Positions 11,687 to 23,525 of a stretch of DNA of 64,000 bases are shown in pieces. A model generated the notes under the pieces. That model ran no database searches and was not told the DNA's origin. It worked only from the letters and a program-made list of their open reading frames with translations. Numbering within the stretch: the first letter of the stretch is position 1; each line of letters starts with the position of its first letter. Both the position numbers and the translations under genes were made by a program. Origin of the DNA: Capsicum annuum (taxonomy: Eukaryota; Streptophyta; Magnoliopsida; Solanales; Solanaceae); NCBI RefSeq assembly GCF_002878395.1, contig NW_025855744.1, positions 1,120,813 through 1,184,812 of the forward strand. Direction: 5' to 3'.

Positions 11687-14600
11687 ATAGGTTCACATAT
11701 GTGGTTTATACAAGATCTAGGTGCCTAGTAGAGACCTGTAGATCAGTTTAGAGACATCTATATCCTCTTTGGGAGTCTACAGGGCATATTTAGGAAATTT
11801 TATTTGTTGATTCCTTCTTGCGTATCGATAATTCTATGAAACTCTAAGTATTCGCTTACTTTACTCTTTACTAAATGCATAGCACGAGGTTGTCAATAAA
11901 TATGAATGGGACTTTTATGCAAGTTACCAGAGTTGTAGCTCAATGTCAGGCTAGGGAGTTAAGATTAATATCGGGGATCTTTATCATTGACTAATGGGTA
12001 TAAGGCCAACCCAGGCTCTAGCAGAGTTTATAAGTGCCTTATCTTTATAGGATACGAGGTTAGGAATTTTGAGTCTTTTCCTGGATACTTCATAGTCAAT
12101 GGTGGTGCTCAATAAATCGATTGGTTCTTAGGATAGAGTGGAGTTTGTTAGTGTTTAGTGGGTCTTTTTATTAGATTCGAATTATGATATTGGTTTTCTT
12201 AAGTGGGATAGACATGCTTTATACAGCATAAGATGGTGTAGGGATTTTTAAAGGATTAGCTTTACCACTTCGCTTAGTATTGGAGTATTTGATAGTAGTT
12301 GTGGCATTTTTTTTCATGTTTTAAAGTTTGTGGGGACTACAGAGTAGACATATCTTGAGATATACGAAGGTTACAATATGAGACCATGCCCGTAGTAAGT
12401 GTTAATGGTATCCTATCTAGAGGCAGGGATCCTCCAAGTAGAGATCAACAGTACTTTAAGCCTATAAGGTTCATATAGATAGCTCTTACATAAGTCATGG
12501 TAGTCATATAATATAGAGTTTTGGTTAGGTATTTCGGGGTCTTGGTCTGGTTATTTAGGCTATGGTAGCCATTTAGGATTAGTAGGTACAGTGCGTCTAT
12601 GAGTTTCAAAGGCATGTTTTGAATTTAGTGGTTGGTCATTGGTGTAGAGAGTTCCCCATATATGAGTTGGTTAACTAGTTGGGTAATCTTATGTTTGTTG
12701 CTAGGTTAGAGCTTCAAGGGATTGTTATGACTATAGAAAGGTAGGTTATTGGTCCAGAGAGTGTCCTTGGTGTGGGATAATTAAGCATTAAGTGTAGCCA
12801 GATTAGTATCTTATAGATATGGTACCTTCGGGTAGAGGTAGTGTACTTAGTATTTTAGTTGGTCATTCAGACACTCAGTTCGGAGTTAGACACATTAGAA
12901 GGTCAGGCTCTATGATGTTGAATTCCATTGTACAAGTGTAATCATGATTTATAATTTTTTAGTTTCTATTTGAACTGAGTTGGGGTTTTCATACTCTTTT
13001 GTGCTTATATGCCTTGATGTGACATTAATGATTGTTGTAAGCCTTTGTATAGATGTTATACATGTTTGACTACTCCCATAGATATTTTCTTTTAGTACTG
13101 GATTAAATGGATCAGTATTGTGATTTACTTGGTGTGTAACCCTTAGGTTATTGTCTATTTCCCTTGGCATATTGGCCTTGTTATGATCTTAGAATGAACT
13201 GGTTGTTTCTTATTTTTGTTCCACCTATACTTTACACTAGTGTTACAATTGTTGTTGTTATTACATTGGTTTCTATTGAATCCAAATTGATAGATAGCTA
13301 GACTAGCATTATCTAATTAGCGATCCTTTCCTTGCGATTCTTGTGATGGCTACCTTGCTTGGTTAGTTTTCCTTTTTATTAATGAGGAAAGGCTAGGCGT
13401 TGAGTGAGATATAAAAGCAAATATATGTGTAACCTTCCATGATTTTGTGGTGGTTCTAGCTTTGGCTATCTTTTTTCTATAGCCCACTTCTATTCTAGAT
13501 AACACAGAGGTTTATTTTCCAAATTATTTGGTTCATCTATTGATAGTATTCTTGATTTTGGTATTAGTGTTGAGTTGGGTATTCCATTCTTCTACTATGT
13601 GTTTTAAGGTTCAGTTCAGCTAGGTTTGGGTTTAATGGGTGAATTCAAAAATATCTCATTTCGGTATTTGTTGGCCTAATGTGGCTTCATGGAATGCTTT
13701 TATTTGGTGATATATTCTTAGTTATCTACTGTCGGTAATAGAGGTGGATGTATTGGGAGTTTGTATTTCTTACCATATTAGATTGAGTATTGGTTTGACT
13801 AGATTCATGCTAAGCTCATACTTTCTAAGTTGCTTGAGATTTGGCTATCATTAGTACTCTTTTCAGCTCTTATGAGTTATTGTTTATGCCTTGATGTGGT
13901 ATGCCCTCAGCAGATTTGGATTTGATTTCTCGTATCTTTATCTTGTTGTGTTCCTTAGTTGTGATTATTTTCTTTGACAATATTTTTGTTTCATCCCTTA
14001 TGAGAATCGATTGGTATAAGCTCGATTCCTTATAGTGAGATAGATTTGGGTATTTAACCTTAGTGAAGACTTGTTTGCTCCAGTTATGATGTTTCAATCT
14101 TTTGAATAACAACTTGAAAGTTTTGATATATTTTGGTATACGGATGCTTACTCATCAATAAAATCAGTTTGGATAGTTGGGATTAAGTAGTTTAGCTTCG
14201 ACATTGAGATTATAGCCATTGATTGCATAACTTGGTTGAATACTTATTTTGTGGTTTATACTTTGTTGATCCTTCATCGACATCTTGACTTGGCCTACTC
14301 ATTACATATCTATTTATTTTTCTTCAGTTTAGGTAGATTGTACTTGATGAATGCTCAAAGAATAGTATATTGGCATATGGTGTTGGTTTCTACTGCTTTT
14401 GGTCTTGATTCTCAATTTTGTTAGAATTTTATATGTCTACCCAATAGGATAAGTGTATTTTAGTTGTACTTAGCATGGTTCCACCCAAATTTAGTGGGGT
14501 ATCCTTGAGCGGATCATTCAATTTTGAGATCATGTGCTTTAGAATCATGACTATTGGTTTGGAGGGTCACTCAAACTAGTTAGTAATTGGGATAGAGATC

Positions 14601-15122
14601 GCAAACTTTGATCACCACTATTTAAGAATGGTTAGCTTATGCCTTTTGAGGTTACTGTGATGGGATTATGTGGGTAGTCCTGGAATAATTTTTGAGATAT
14701 TTTGTGCAGTTCAGAGTTAACATAAGGTTTGGAGAGACAAGAGAATATTAGATTTGGTTTTTGAGTTAGTTGTATGAGTTAAGATTTGGGAGGTCCTTAC
14801 TCTTGTTGAATATCTACTTTGTTGTGTTTGTATTGGTATAATGTATGTATGCTATTGTTTGGGTTGGCGTACTTTAGTCAAGCTCGGTTCAGTTGGAGGT
14901 TAGTTAGTTATTGAGGATGTGTTTTGGTTTATTGGGAAATGAAGTAAGGATGTGAAAAAAAGTTATACCTTTAGCGAAATCCCTTAGAAGCATTGTTTTG
15001 CCTTAAAGGTTATCTTAGGAGAGTTACGCGGAGTATATATGTCCCATACCTCATTCTTTCAAGCTTTCAGACTTTTTTGTCCATTGACATTTGAGGATGA
15101 AAGTCTATTTGGTAGTGGATAT
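11687..15122 (+). pseudogene. Unassignable remains of K gag-pol region
   Basis: By position this is the gag-pol region of K. I could not recognise gag, protease, RT, RNase H, integrase or chromodomain motifs in any plus-strand frame. All open stretches are short (80 codons at most) and AT-rich. The only recognisable landmark is the 3' end, where CATTTGAGGATGAAAG (about 15088-15103) matches the conserved non-coding word before the polypurine tract of Tekay-type elements. The 3.4 kb length is shorter than the family's usual ~5 kb internal region, so deletions are likely. Confidence 0.4.
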
Positions 15123-17461
15123 TATAATGATCCTTCAGAGCATATTTCCTAATTTCCATACATTTTCATCATTTTACGCCTTCCTATAGTAGCTAATGGT
15201 CATTTATTACTTGCCAAAATCATCAGTTTATTTTTTGGTTAGTTTATTTGGGTCTTAAGCCCATTTACCTATTTTTGAACTATTTCAGTTACAAAATTGG
15301 TTTCAAACCAAAACTCCTTATGAATAGCCTCGAATGAAATTCTGATAGTGTCATCAGCTCTGGAATGGGGATTTTAGGCTAGGGGACCCTTGGTTGGATC
15401 CCAAGGCTTCCAAACTCATTTTGGGTTATTGATCATAAGTTGGTTAAAATGACACATGGGGTTTGGGGCAAACATTTTTTCAAAATGATCTCCGTTGGGA
15501 ATTTTTCATTCTTTCAAATCTATAATTCCATTTTTGATGGGATAGCATAGTTTGCTTGCATCCTCGGGGTCCCATATGGGCCCGAAGCACCTAAACAAAA
15601 ATTTGGTATAATTTATTTTCTGATGCCATCGCAAAAGTGACCCTTGTAGCGCCAAGCCATGTTCTCCTTAGCGACTAAGATTGGTGGCTAGGAAAGGATG
15701 TAGGTGGGTAGCATGCATGGCACCTGGGCAACTCCATTGGAACCTAGGCGATGGCGCCTTGGCGATCGAATTTAACATTTAGATTAGGTTTTGATTATGA
15801 TTTTTCCTACTCATAATCGACCCTAATCATTTTTCCTCCATTTCTAAAACTCTTAAGTAACATTTTAAGCTCAAGAAGCAGCTTGGGAACATTAATATAA
15901 GGTTTGGGTTATCTTGATAATGTCAAGGCAACCTTTATCTTATCCTAATCTCGTAAGTTTCTAGATCCTCCTTCCTAGATATCTCCATTTTTAATTCTTG
16001 AAATCCTCTTATGCTCGGGCTATTTTAGGGAAGCTATTAATCTTGTATTATGCTCAAATTCTTGTACATGTTCCTTAAGTCACGAGGGACCTAATGATGG
16101 GTCCATTTTTGGAATTTTATGCACAGGTTCCACTGCCCATTTTAGATTCAAATTTCATCTCAAAACTTTATATTAAAATATAGGTATTATTTTACTCATA
16201 TTAACATTTAGATTATGATTTTGATAGCGTGATTACATTCTGGGATCGTGAAGCAACGATGAGTAGTTTATGAATGGTTAGAGGTTGTAGTTCATCTATT
16301 AGGTAGGCTTCGGTCTACTTTCTCTATGATATCGTGTGATGTATAGATGGTATGTTAGGTAGGGATATAGGATAGGTTTATACCCAGTGATATCATGACT
16401 TGACCTCTTTAGGGAACATAGTATTGAAATGTGACCCGAACCTTAACCTAGAATACTCGTTACGATCGTAGGATTCTATATTACTTGATTATAGACTTGT
16501 CTCATCATTGATTGACATACCGGATCCCTTAGTATAAAATTTAACATATTACTTAGTGAACTAGATGGTATTCCTCAAATTAGATCCTTCTAGTAGTTTT
16601 ATGCATTTGCTTTTCATATTTTCTTGAATTATGGTGCGCATATCTTGCTAAGTTTTATATTGTTAGGCCCAAGGTGTAGTTACAATACCAATTGGACAAG
16701 TTAGGATTCTATCCTTTGAAAGGATTTTTTTTCATGTTTGTATATGTTTAGGCATTTACGGTTATATTATTTGGAGACTAGTTATGGCAAGCATACATCT
16801 TGATGCATTTGCGCTTATTTAATGGTACAATTCTAGATAAAACCTTGGTTTTACTACTATCTTCTGAAAGCAGATTTATTCTTACATTTACTAGCTTTAA
16901 GATTGAATCTTTGAAGATAGAAGTCGTACCGCCCTTATTATTGAATTATATCTTAAACTAACCATATTAATTTGGACATTAAACCATCATAGATTTTGGT
17001 ACATGATTTACCCACTCTATTTTACCACTACTTACTCACTTCAATTGAGGGATATTCTGACCCTTTCTTCATAATTCTACTACTTTAGTTCTAAACTCAA
17101 TCTTGGGCAATGGACTTACAGATTTGTACTTATTTAGCATAAGTTCACGTTCGAGAAATAATTATACTCTTATTTATCTTTGATACTTGATAAAGTAGAC
17201 TTGTTATGATGGATCATAGAAGTCTTGGTTCTAAACCAGGCAGTGTTTATGAATATCCCAAGTCCCCTATGAGCCCCTACGTCTGATGAGCAACAGTACA
17301 GGTCCTGCCTTTGTGATCTACAAAACTGGAGGAGGTGTATACAATAGGTACATTCTGTCACTTGGCCTATTGATGGGACTGGATTTCTTTTGTATTCATT
17401 CATAAACGATCACTAATACAATTGTTTGGAACCTATCTCTATAGGTCTTACAGGAGGCTAT
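15123..17461 (+). repeat. 3' LTR of K, interrupted by F
   Basis: Starts TATAATGATCC, matching the TGTAACGACCC-like start of chromovirus LTRs with one change in the TG dinucleotide. It follows the purine-rich TTTGGTAGTGGATA. From 16670 it matches the 5' copy. The match continues to about 17460, where the LTR of element F begins. If F is a clean insertion, GCTAT (17457-17461) should recur at the right end of F, outside the window. Confidence 0.55.
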
Positions 17462-18787
17462 TGATGTGCCAAGGTTTCATGGATCTTTCGATGCTTAAAA
17501 TAAGGAAATTGTGCAAGTACTTAGGTATTCTTGTTAGATGTGATGTGCTTTTCTGTTGATTATAGGAAAAAGAGTTTGGACACAAAAATGAGAAAAAGGG
17601 ATGAAAAGAAGCTAAGAAGACTACCTACGAGCCAACATACGGCTCGTAGGTGGCCACGTGGGTTGAGATCTCAAAGATTTTGATGTTGATGATTGATGTT
17701 TGATTCATATGCCCCTACCTACAAGGTCTAAGTACAACTTACGAATCATAGGTTGCCTCATAGATAGGTGTTCTTAGGTCTGAAGATTTCTCTAATTCCC
17801 ACGAGTCTACTTATACCCCGTTGGTACAACCTACGTTATGAAGGTCACCTCGTGGTTGGTGCTGACTCAAGTTTCTGACATTATTTAGTATAGGTTTTTA
17901 GATGTATCTACAAATACCCTTTGGATGTTTTGTTATCAGTTTACGCACTTTATACACTTTTTACATTGTTTTGAGTTCTGCGATACATTATTGCTCTTGG
18001 AATTATTGTTCTTGGTTTTCATGGTTTAACTATTAATTTGAGATTTTGAGTTTTCATTCATTATGCTTTCAACTATTGAATCTTTGTGTTTTCTTACAAT
18101 CATGAAAAACTAAACCCTATAACTAGGGTTGTGGGATCCCTGATGGATTAACAAATGAGCTATTGTGCAAAGTCATCCAATTGGTGTTCTTGTATATATT
18201 GGGATTTCTTTTATCTTGATTTCATTCTTTACAGTTGCAAACGTAGGAAGGATCTTGCCTATATTCGATATATGATCGATAGAGTGGTAGAGATTAGGAA
18301 AAAGAAATTACAATAGTAATTTGAAGATATTAACCTTTATCTAATTAACTTGAGACCTAGAGGTGATAGTTTATCTGATATAAAAAATAATAGTTAATAA
18401 CACAAAACTCTGAGACCAGGAGAAGATTGGTGAAATTTACCTAAACCAAGGTCGAGATATGGTTAGGTGATACATAACTTGTTACATTTTTCATGTAAGG
18501 CGCAGAGATAGTTTGACAAGAACGAACAGTCTGTGGAGTTATCAATCAGGGGGAACACAATCGTAGTGATCGTCTCATAGTGATATCAAGCCTATTTACC
18601 CAACATTATTTCTATTACTTTTACTTTTACAAAAAACCCATTTACTTTTAGCAATTTCCAATTACATCATCAAGCTCGTGATATATTTCCAACCTATTCC
18701 TCATGTGATTGACCTAACATTGTTGGGTTCTATATTAGGCAAGCGATCGCTTTATACTTTCTTGGAAGTGTAATTAGGACGACATTA
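17462..18787 (+). repeat. 5' LTR of F (1326 bp)
   Basis: Begins TGATGTGCCAAGG where K homology stops and ends GACATTA just before the primer site. The C-family LTR shows the same succession of words (start, GCTTAAAATAAGGAAA near 17495, GGGTTGTGG near 18126, CTGAGACC near 18410). A perfect inverted repeat, CCTACGAGCC / GGCTCGTAGG, lies at 17624-17633 and 17641-17650. The terminal TA instead of CA fits C-to-T decay. Confidence 0.65.
17624..17650. repeat. Perfect 10-bp inverted repeat in F LTR
   Basis: Arms CCTACGAGCC (17624-17633) and GGCTCGTAGG (17641-17650) with a 7-base spacer. The same CTACG...CGTAG word recurs at 25120-25400 and near 26010 in the ORF2 leader of F. Confidence 0.8.
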
Positions 18788-18792
18788 AATTT

Positions 18793-18810
18793 TTGTATCA
18801 TTGTTGGGGA
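18793..18810 (+). other. Primer-binding site of F (tRNA-Asp type)
   Basis: TTGTATCATTGTTGGGGA lies in the place of the tRNA-Asp site TGGCGCCGTTGCCGGGGA; 11 of 18 positions match. Six of the seven differences are C-to-T or G-to-A. Confidence 0.6.
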
Positions 18811-18898
18811 ATACAGTAACATATTGATTGATTGATGTTATTGAAGTTGTTGGTTCTGTTTGTTAATTTTTGGTTTTCTACTATATCTATGGCACATG

Positions 18899-19061
18899 TT
18901 GGTGTATGCCTAGTACTCAAAGTCAAGGCAATCCCCTGATTCCATTTTATCTTGAGCTTGAATGGACCATATGATAGAATCATAAGATGAAAAGAGTAAA
19001 TGGTATCATCAAAGTGCCCGACACGAAGGGTTAATGATGATCCAACCACATTGAATCATAC
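18899..19061 (+). pseudogene. gag N-terminal remnant of F
   Basis: ATG at 18899 opens a short piece whose DNA aligns with the gag start of C near 39498-39570 (shared word GGCAATCCC). It ends at CATAC (19057-19061), where LTR M begins. Gag forms the particle shell of the element. Only the first ~50 codons survive before the interruption. Confidence 0.4.
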
Positions 19062-20197
19062 ACCTCTATATTGTATTCAATAAAATACATAGAAAATAAA
19101 TGTCCGATTAATAGACAAAGAATATGCGAGGTAAGAAGTTGCCCAATTATGCTTACAAGATAATATCATTACACAATTTTCATTGACCATAAACTTTGGG
19201 GAATCGATGACCCCCACTGTCTAATTTTCCATTAACTTAGGGGAATCCACGACCCCTGAGGTTCAATTAAAATCAAGTCATGGCCATAAAGCCCTTTCAA
19301 AGCCATTTGTATTTTATTAGACTATTAACCAATGCAATAGTTTCAAATTGGGTTTCAATATGAATATATCTATATTTCAACGCAAATTTCATAAGGTGGG
19401 TTGAGGTCATTACCAATTCAATTACTAAAATCCATAAATTTGGGGGAATCCACGACCCTCTATTCCCATTTACCATATCTATGCATGCAATTGGTTAAAG
19501 ATCCATCAATAAAGCATAAATAACACATATAAAATCACGTGAAATCTATTCAAACAACAATCATACAAAACCCTCAACTCAAGTTCCAAACCAACATTAA
19601 AACCATGTGAATATCAATATTGCATTCCATGAATAAAACATAAGTTTGTAGGGAAGAGATACATGCATGAGAGTATCGATAATTTGGAGAAGAAACCGCA
19701 TAAATTGACCACTAGATGGTCAATCCCTTAAAAACCTACATGTTCTTTCTTGGAGAATTATAGAGAGTTTAAGAGTAGTTTATGATTTTCTAAGTGATGA
19801 AACTAACCCCATTTAGATGTTTTATAGTCATGGGTTATGATTGGGGACATAGGGAAATGACCAAAGTACCCTTATTAAAAGTGTAGGAAATTGGTTGTCA
19901 ATCATTATGAGTCACGTCATGACTCATGATGACTAGATATCACTTATTTTCTGGGCAGAGACTTAGGGAATCCTTCATTGGTTTAGTCACGAGTCATACC
20001 TTATGAATCTTGACCAACCTTATAGTTCCCCGGGTCCTAGTTGTACTCAGGATAGAAACATTGGCTACTCCACTAATTTGGTCATAAGTCCCTCCCAACA
20101 AATGACCACACGTTACAACTCGTGAAGTGAAAATCATATCCTGGGAAATGAGCTCAAAATGTAAAAATTTTAGAGGCAAAAAATCTAGGGTGCTACA
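19062..20197 (-). repeat. LTR M inserted in F gag
   Basis: Minus-strand LTR-like block of 1136 bp whose start (complement of 20197) reads TGTAGCACCCTAG, resembling TGTAACACCC chromovirus-type LTR starts. It is flanked by CATAC at 19057-19061 and 20198-20202. The other end, read on the minus strand, is AGAGGT rather than CA, which weakens the call. Inside, GGGGAATCCACGACCC recurs near 19237 and 19445, with a variant near 19199. There is no internal domain, so it is treated as a solo LTR. Confidence 0.45.
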
Positions 20198-21020
20198 CAT
20201 ACTCAAAAGGCAGATAAGTCAATCTGTACTTATGTTATTGATGATTCCAGTGAGAAGAGCCATAATGACACAATGTCTCAAGAGGTAGCATAGCTGATGA
20301 CTGAGATTGGGTTTCTTACTAAGTAATTTATAGCTATCAAAGAAAAAAAATGAATGTAGTGGGAGCAGGAGGTAAATTTCCAAGGCATGAAGAGTCTGAT
20401 TTTGAAGAAGAGGAAAAATACTTGGATAGAGAGATGGTGAGTTTCTAAGCCAAGGGTAAGGCTCTGATCAGGACACTTGGAACTCGAGGCAAGGGAATTA
20501 AAGTCAAAACTACCACAGAAACAGGTACAGAGATAGGAGTCAAGAGCATGATAGTGACTAGAAGATAAAAGATAATTACAAGTATAAGAGTGTTCTTTAT
20601 GTTCTATCGAGGAACCGTGATGTTGGGTCAAAAAATTTAAGAATGGAAGCATTGCTTGTTAAGTTTGTTAAGGTTTAAGAGATCCAAGAGAGTTGCCTTA
20701 AGTATATTAAGGAAGATATATCAAGGTTGATCCAGAAAGTAGAATTGCATGCCACTACGATTAAGTAGCTTGAGTAGTAGTTTGGGAAGATGTCAGCTAT
20801 ATTTAACTAGAATTTCAAGCACTCTTACCTTCAGTACCATTGAAAATTAGAAAAACTGTAATCATTGCCTGGCCATCACAACTGAGAGTGCTAAGGCTAC
20901 TATTGATCCACTTATACCTGTTATTGATGAGGTAAGGAATGATATTGTGGATGTTAATGATAAACCAAAAGATGAATTTTGGCATTAGATAGTGATATGT
21001 TGCAAAAATCAAAGGTTGTA
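20198..21020 (+). pseudogene. gag C-terminal remnant of F
   Basis: In frame pieces this matches the C-terminal gag of C (about 40600-41330). Shared features are a heptad-like segment with a HATTI word near 20750 (C near 41018) and an AITT...ATIDP-type word near 20876 (C near 41135). The central gag domain is absent between the N-terminal piece and this one, a deletion of roughly 1 kb compared with C. Several stops are present. Confidence 0.55.
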
Positions 21021-21760
21021 GATAAACAATCTGATAATGATAAAGGAAAGGTTAAGAAGGCTGCACTAGTATTGAAGCATATTCCACGACCTCCTCCACC
21101 CTTTCCTCAAAGGTTGAAGAAGAAAGCAGAATAAATAAAATATCAAAAATTCATGTTGATGTTGAAGGAATTACCTGTGAATGTACCTCTTGTGGAAGCA
21201 TTGGAGAAGATGCCTAGTTACACAAAGATCATAAGGATCTAGTGACTAAGAAACAGATGGTGAGTTTTGAGCCTGCTAATAAAATGCACCACTATAGTGC
21301 TATTATCTCGCAGTCTTTGGTTGAGAAGAAGGAGGATTCCAAAACTTTCACTATTCCTTATACTATTGGGTCCTTCAATTTTTCACAAGCATTATATGAT
21401 CTTGGGACCAATATAAATCTTATGGCGCTAGTTTTATACAACCAGTTAGAGTTGGAGGTACCTAAGCTGACCTCTATGAGACTATTTATGTCTTATTGCA
21501 CTGTGAAGAACTTGGTTGGTATATTGTATAATGTATTAGTAAAGGTAGTTTTGTTCATATTCCTAGCTGACGTTGTGATTCTCGATTTGAGGCAGATTTT
21601 GATGTCAATATCATCTTGGGAAGTTCTTTCCTATCCATGAGTGGTGCATTGGTTAACATGTAGATGGGACAGATAAAATTCAAATTCCATGAAGAACATG
21701 TTACTTTTAATGTATGTCAGTCAATGAGGTAGACAAAAGATTTGCGGGTAGGTCTGTGAT
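21021..21760 (+). pseudogene. Aspartic protease of F
   Basis: Retropepsin-like protease that would cut the Gag-Pol polyprotein. The open piece 21242-21640 contains YDLGTNINLM (around 21390), which occupies the place of the active-site loop (DLGASINLMP in Athila-type elements). It follows a typical IPYTIGSFNFSQALYDLG strand. A frame change then leads to a second conserved stretch (DVNIILGSSFLS, near 21600). A proline-rich linker (RPPPPFPQ) precedes it near 21090. Stops and one or more frameshifts make it non-functional. Confidence 0.8.
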
Positions 21761-21949
21761 AGAAAACATAGATAAGGATGCATCGGTTGTACCCATTGAG
21801 GAGAGACTTGGTGTTGGGGCATTAGTGGAAGTGATATGAATTTTGATATTGATGATATCAATGATTATATGAGGTGCTCAGTTCACTTATTGGCAGAGGT
21901 TCTTATACTTATACATCAAAAAAGTTGAATGTTGATTTGAATAATAAAG

Positions 21950-22960
21950 CATTCCCTCCAACAAGATCATCTATTAAAAAGCCACCGATCTTGGAATTTA
22001 AGGCCCTTTCTTTTTAGTCATGTCATGCATTCAAGGGGGCCAACAATACCTTGTTGATTAATATTGTAGTGGATTTTCTAGATTCACAGGATGAGGCCTT
22101 GAGTTTGGTGTTGTATATTTTTAAATGGTCCATTAATTAGACTATTGCTGACATTGTAGGGATTCCACCCTAAATTTGCACTCACAAAATTCATCTTAAG
22201 TCCGAGTTTGTTCCTAAAATTAGAACCAATGTAATCTAAATCCCCCGATGCAAGACATGGTGAAAAAGGATATTATAAAGTCGTTAGATGCAGGTGTGGT
22301 TTATCTTATTGTGATAGCAAGTAGGAGAGCACAGTTCAATGTATTCCAAAGAAGGGTTGCACCATTGTGGTCCCCTATAAGAAGAATAAGTTAGTTCCCA
22401 TAAAACCAGTCACGAGATGGCAAGTTTGTATTGATTATCAGAAGTTCAATACTTGGAAATATAAGAATCGCTTTCCTATGCCATTCATGTATCAGATGTT
22501 ATATCGTCTCACAGATAGGGGATGCTATTGTTTTTCGATGGTTATTTAGGGTATAATTAGATTTCTATTTCTCCCAAGTAAAAAGAGAAGACCATTTTCA
22601 TCTATCCATATGATACTTTTGAATTCAAGAGGATGCCTTTCGGTCTTTGAAATGCTCCCACCACTTTTGACTGTTGCATGATGTCTATTTTTTCTGATAT
22701 GGTGGAGGATACTATTGAGGTCTTCATTGATGATTTCTCTATTGAGCGTGACTAGTTTGATGAATATTTGTACACTTGGCTGATGCACTACAAAGATGTA
22801 AAGAGTGCAACCTGCTTTTGAATTGGGAGAAGTGTCATTCCATGGTCAAAGATTGGATAGTTCTTGGGCACAAAATTTCTAAAAAGGGATAGAGGCTGAC
22901 AAGACTAAAATTGAGGTAATTGAAAATTACATCTACCAAAATTTTGTTAAAGGTATTTAG
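21950..22960 (+). pseudogene. Reverse transcriptase of F
   Basis: Ty3/gypsy RT that would copy element RNA to DNA. Recognisable parts: the connection region LEFKALS near 21996; the fingers word VCIDYQKFN (about 22423) followed by FPMPF and DRGCYCFS (about 22470-22540); and the catalytic loop FIDDFS at 22723-22740, the plant gypsy equivalent of YVDD. The first catalytic aspartate, expected just after CYCF, is lost to a frameshift at about 22535. At least four frame changes and several stops interrupt the domain, so it is inactive. Confidence 0.85.
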
Positions 22961-23525
22961 ATCTTCTTGGTTCATGAAGGTTTTTATAGGATATTTGTCA
23001 AAGACTTCTCTAAGATTGATAATCTATTGAGCAAATTATTAGAGAAGGAGGTAAGGTTAGTTTTTGATGATGCTTCTCTCAAGGATTTTGAGTGCCTTAA
23101 GGAGAGGTTGATCTCAACTCCTATTATTGTCTCTGGATTGGACTCTTCTATTTAAGTTGATGTGTGATGCTAGTGGTGTGGCCCAGGACAATCCTATGCG
23201 TGAAGATACTAAATCCGAATTATTACTCTAGCAAAGCACTCAACCTAGTACAGGAAAATTACATGATTACTGAATAGGAATTGCTTGTGTTGGTGTTGTC
23301 TTTTGAGAAGTTTCAGTCCTATTTGATTAGTACTAAAGTTATTGTGCACATCACTATGTAGCTTTTAGGTATCTTATGGTGAAGAAGGATGTTAAACCTA
23401 GATTGATCTGATAGGCACCATTGTAACAAGAGTTTGACTTTGAGGTTAATGATCAAAGGGTGCATAAAATAAGATTGTAGACCATCTATCCTGCATAGAA
23501 GAGGAGGCTATGCTAAAAATAGGGG
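22961..23525 (+). pseudogene. RNase H and RT connection of F
   Basis: An open piece (22967-23155) covers the end of RT: FYRIFVKDFSKI followed by LLEKEV and FECLKERL, typical of the gypsy RT-RNase H connection. The RNase H itself follows in broken frames: CDASGVA near 23166, YYSSKALN near 23224, ELLVLVLSFEKFQSYL near 23278 and RYLMVKKD near 23362. This domain would degrade the RNA strand during reverse transcription. Stops are frequent. Confidence 0.75.

Larger units (their letters stand above)
9803..17461 (+). mobile_element. Element K: decayed chromovirus-like LTR retrotransposon (left part)
   Basis: Two long direct repeats (about 9803-10730 and 16670-17461) mark the two LTRs. The left LTR ends AGGTCATGACA at 11675, directly followed by a degenerate tRNA-Met primer site and ATAGGTTCA. 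The internal region ends at 15122 after the conserved CATTTGAGGATGAAAG word, typical of Tekay/Del elements just before their 3' LTR. The 3' LTR is interrupted at 17461 by element F, and the rest of K lies beyond the window. The internal region is too decayed to assign protein domains. Confidence 0.6.

Noticed and set aside
11687..15122. Assignment of RT or RNase H words in K (for example YTDAYSS near 14137)
   Set aside because: Isolated short resemblances without neighbouring motifs in order; not enough to call a domain.
20278..20652. 124-codon minus-strand frame
   Set aside because: It is antisense to the gag C-terminus of F, whose plus-strand frames match gag of C.
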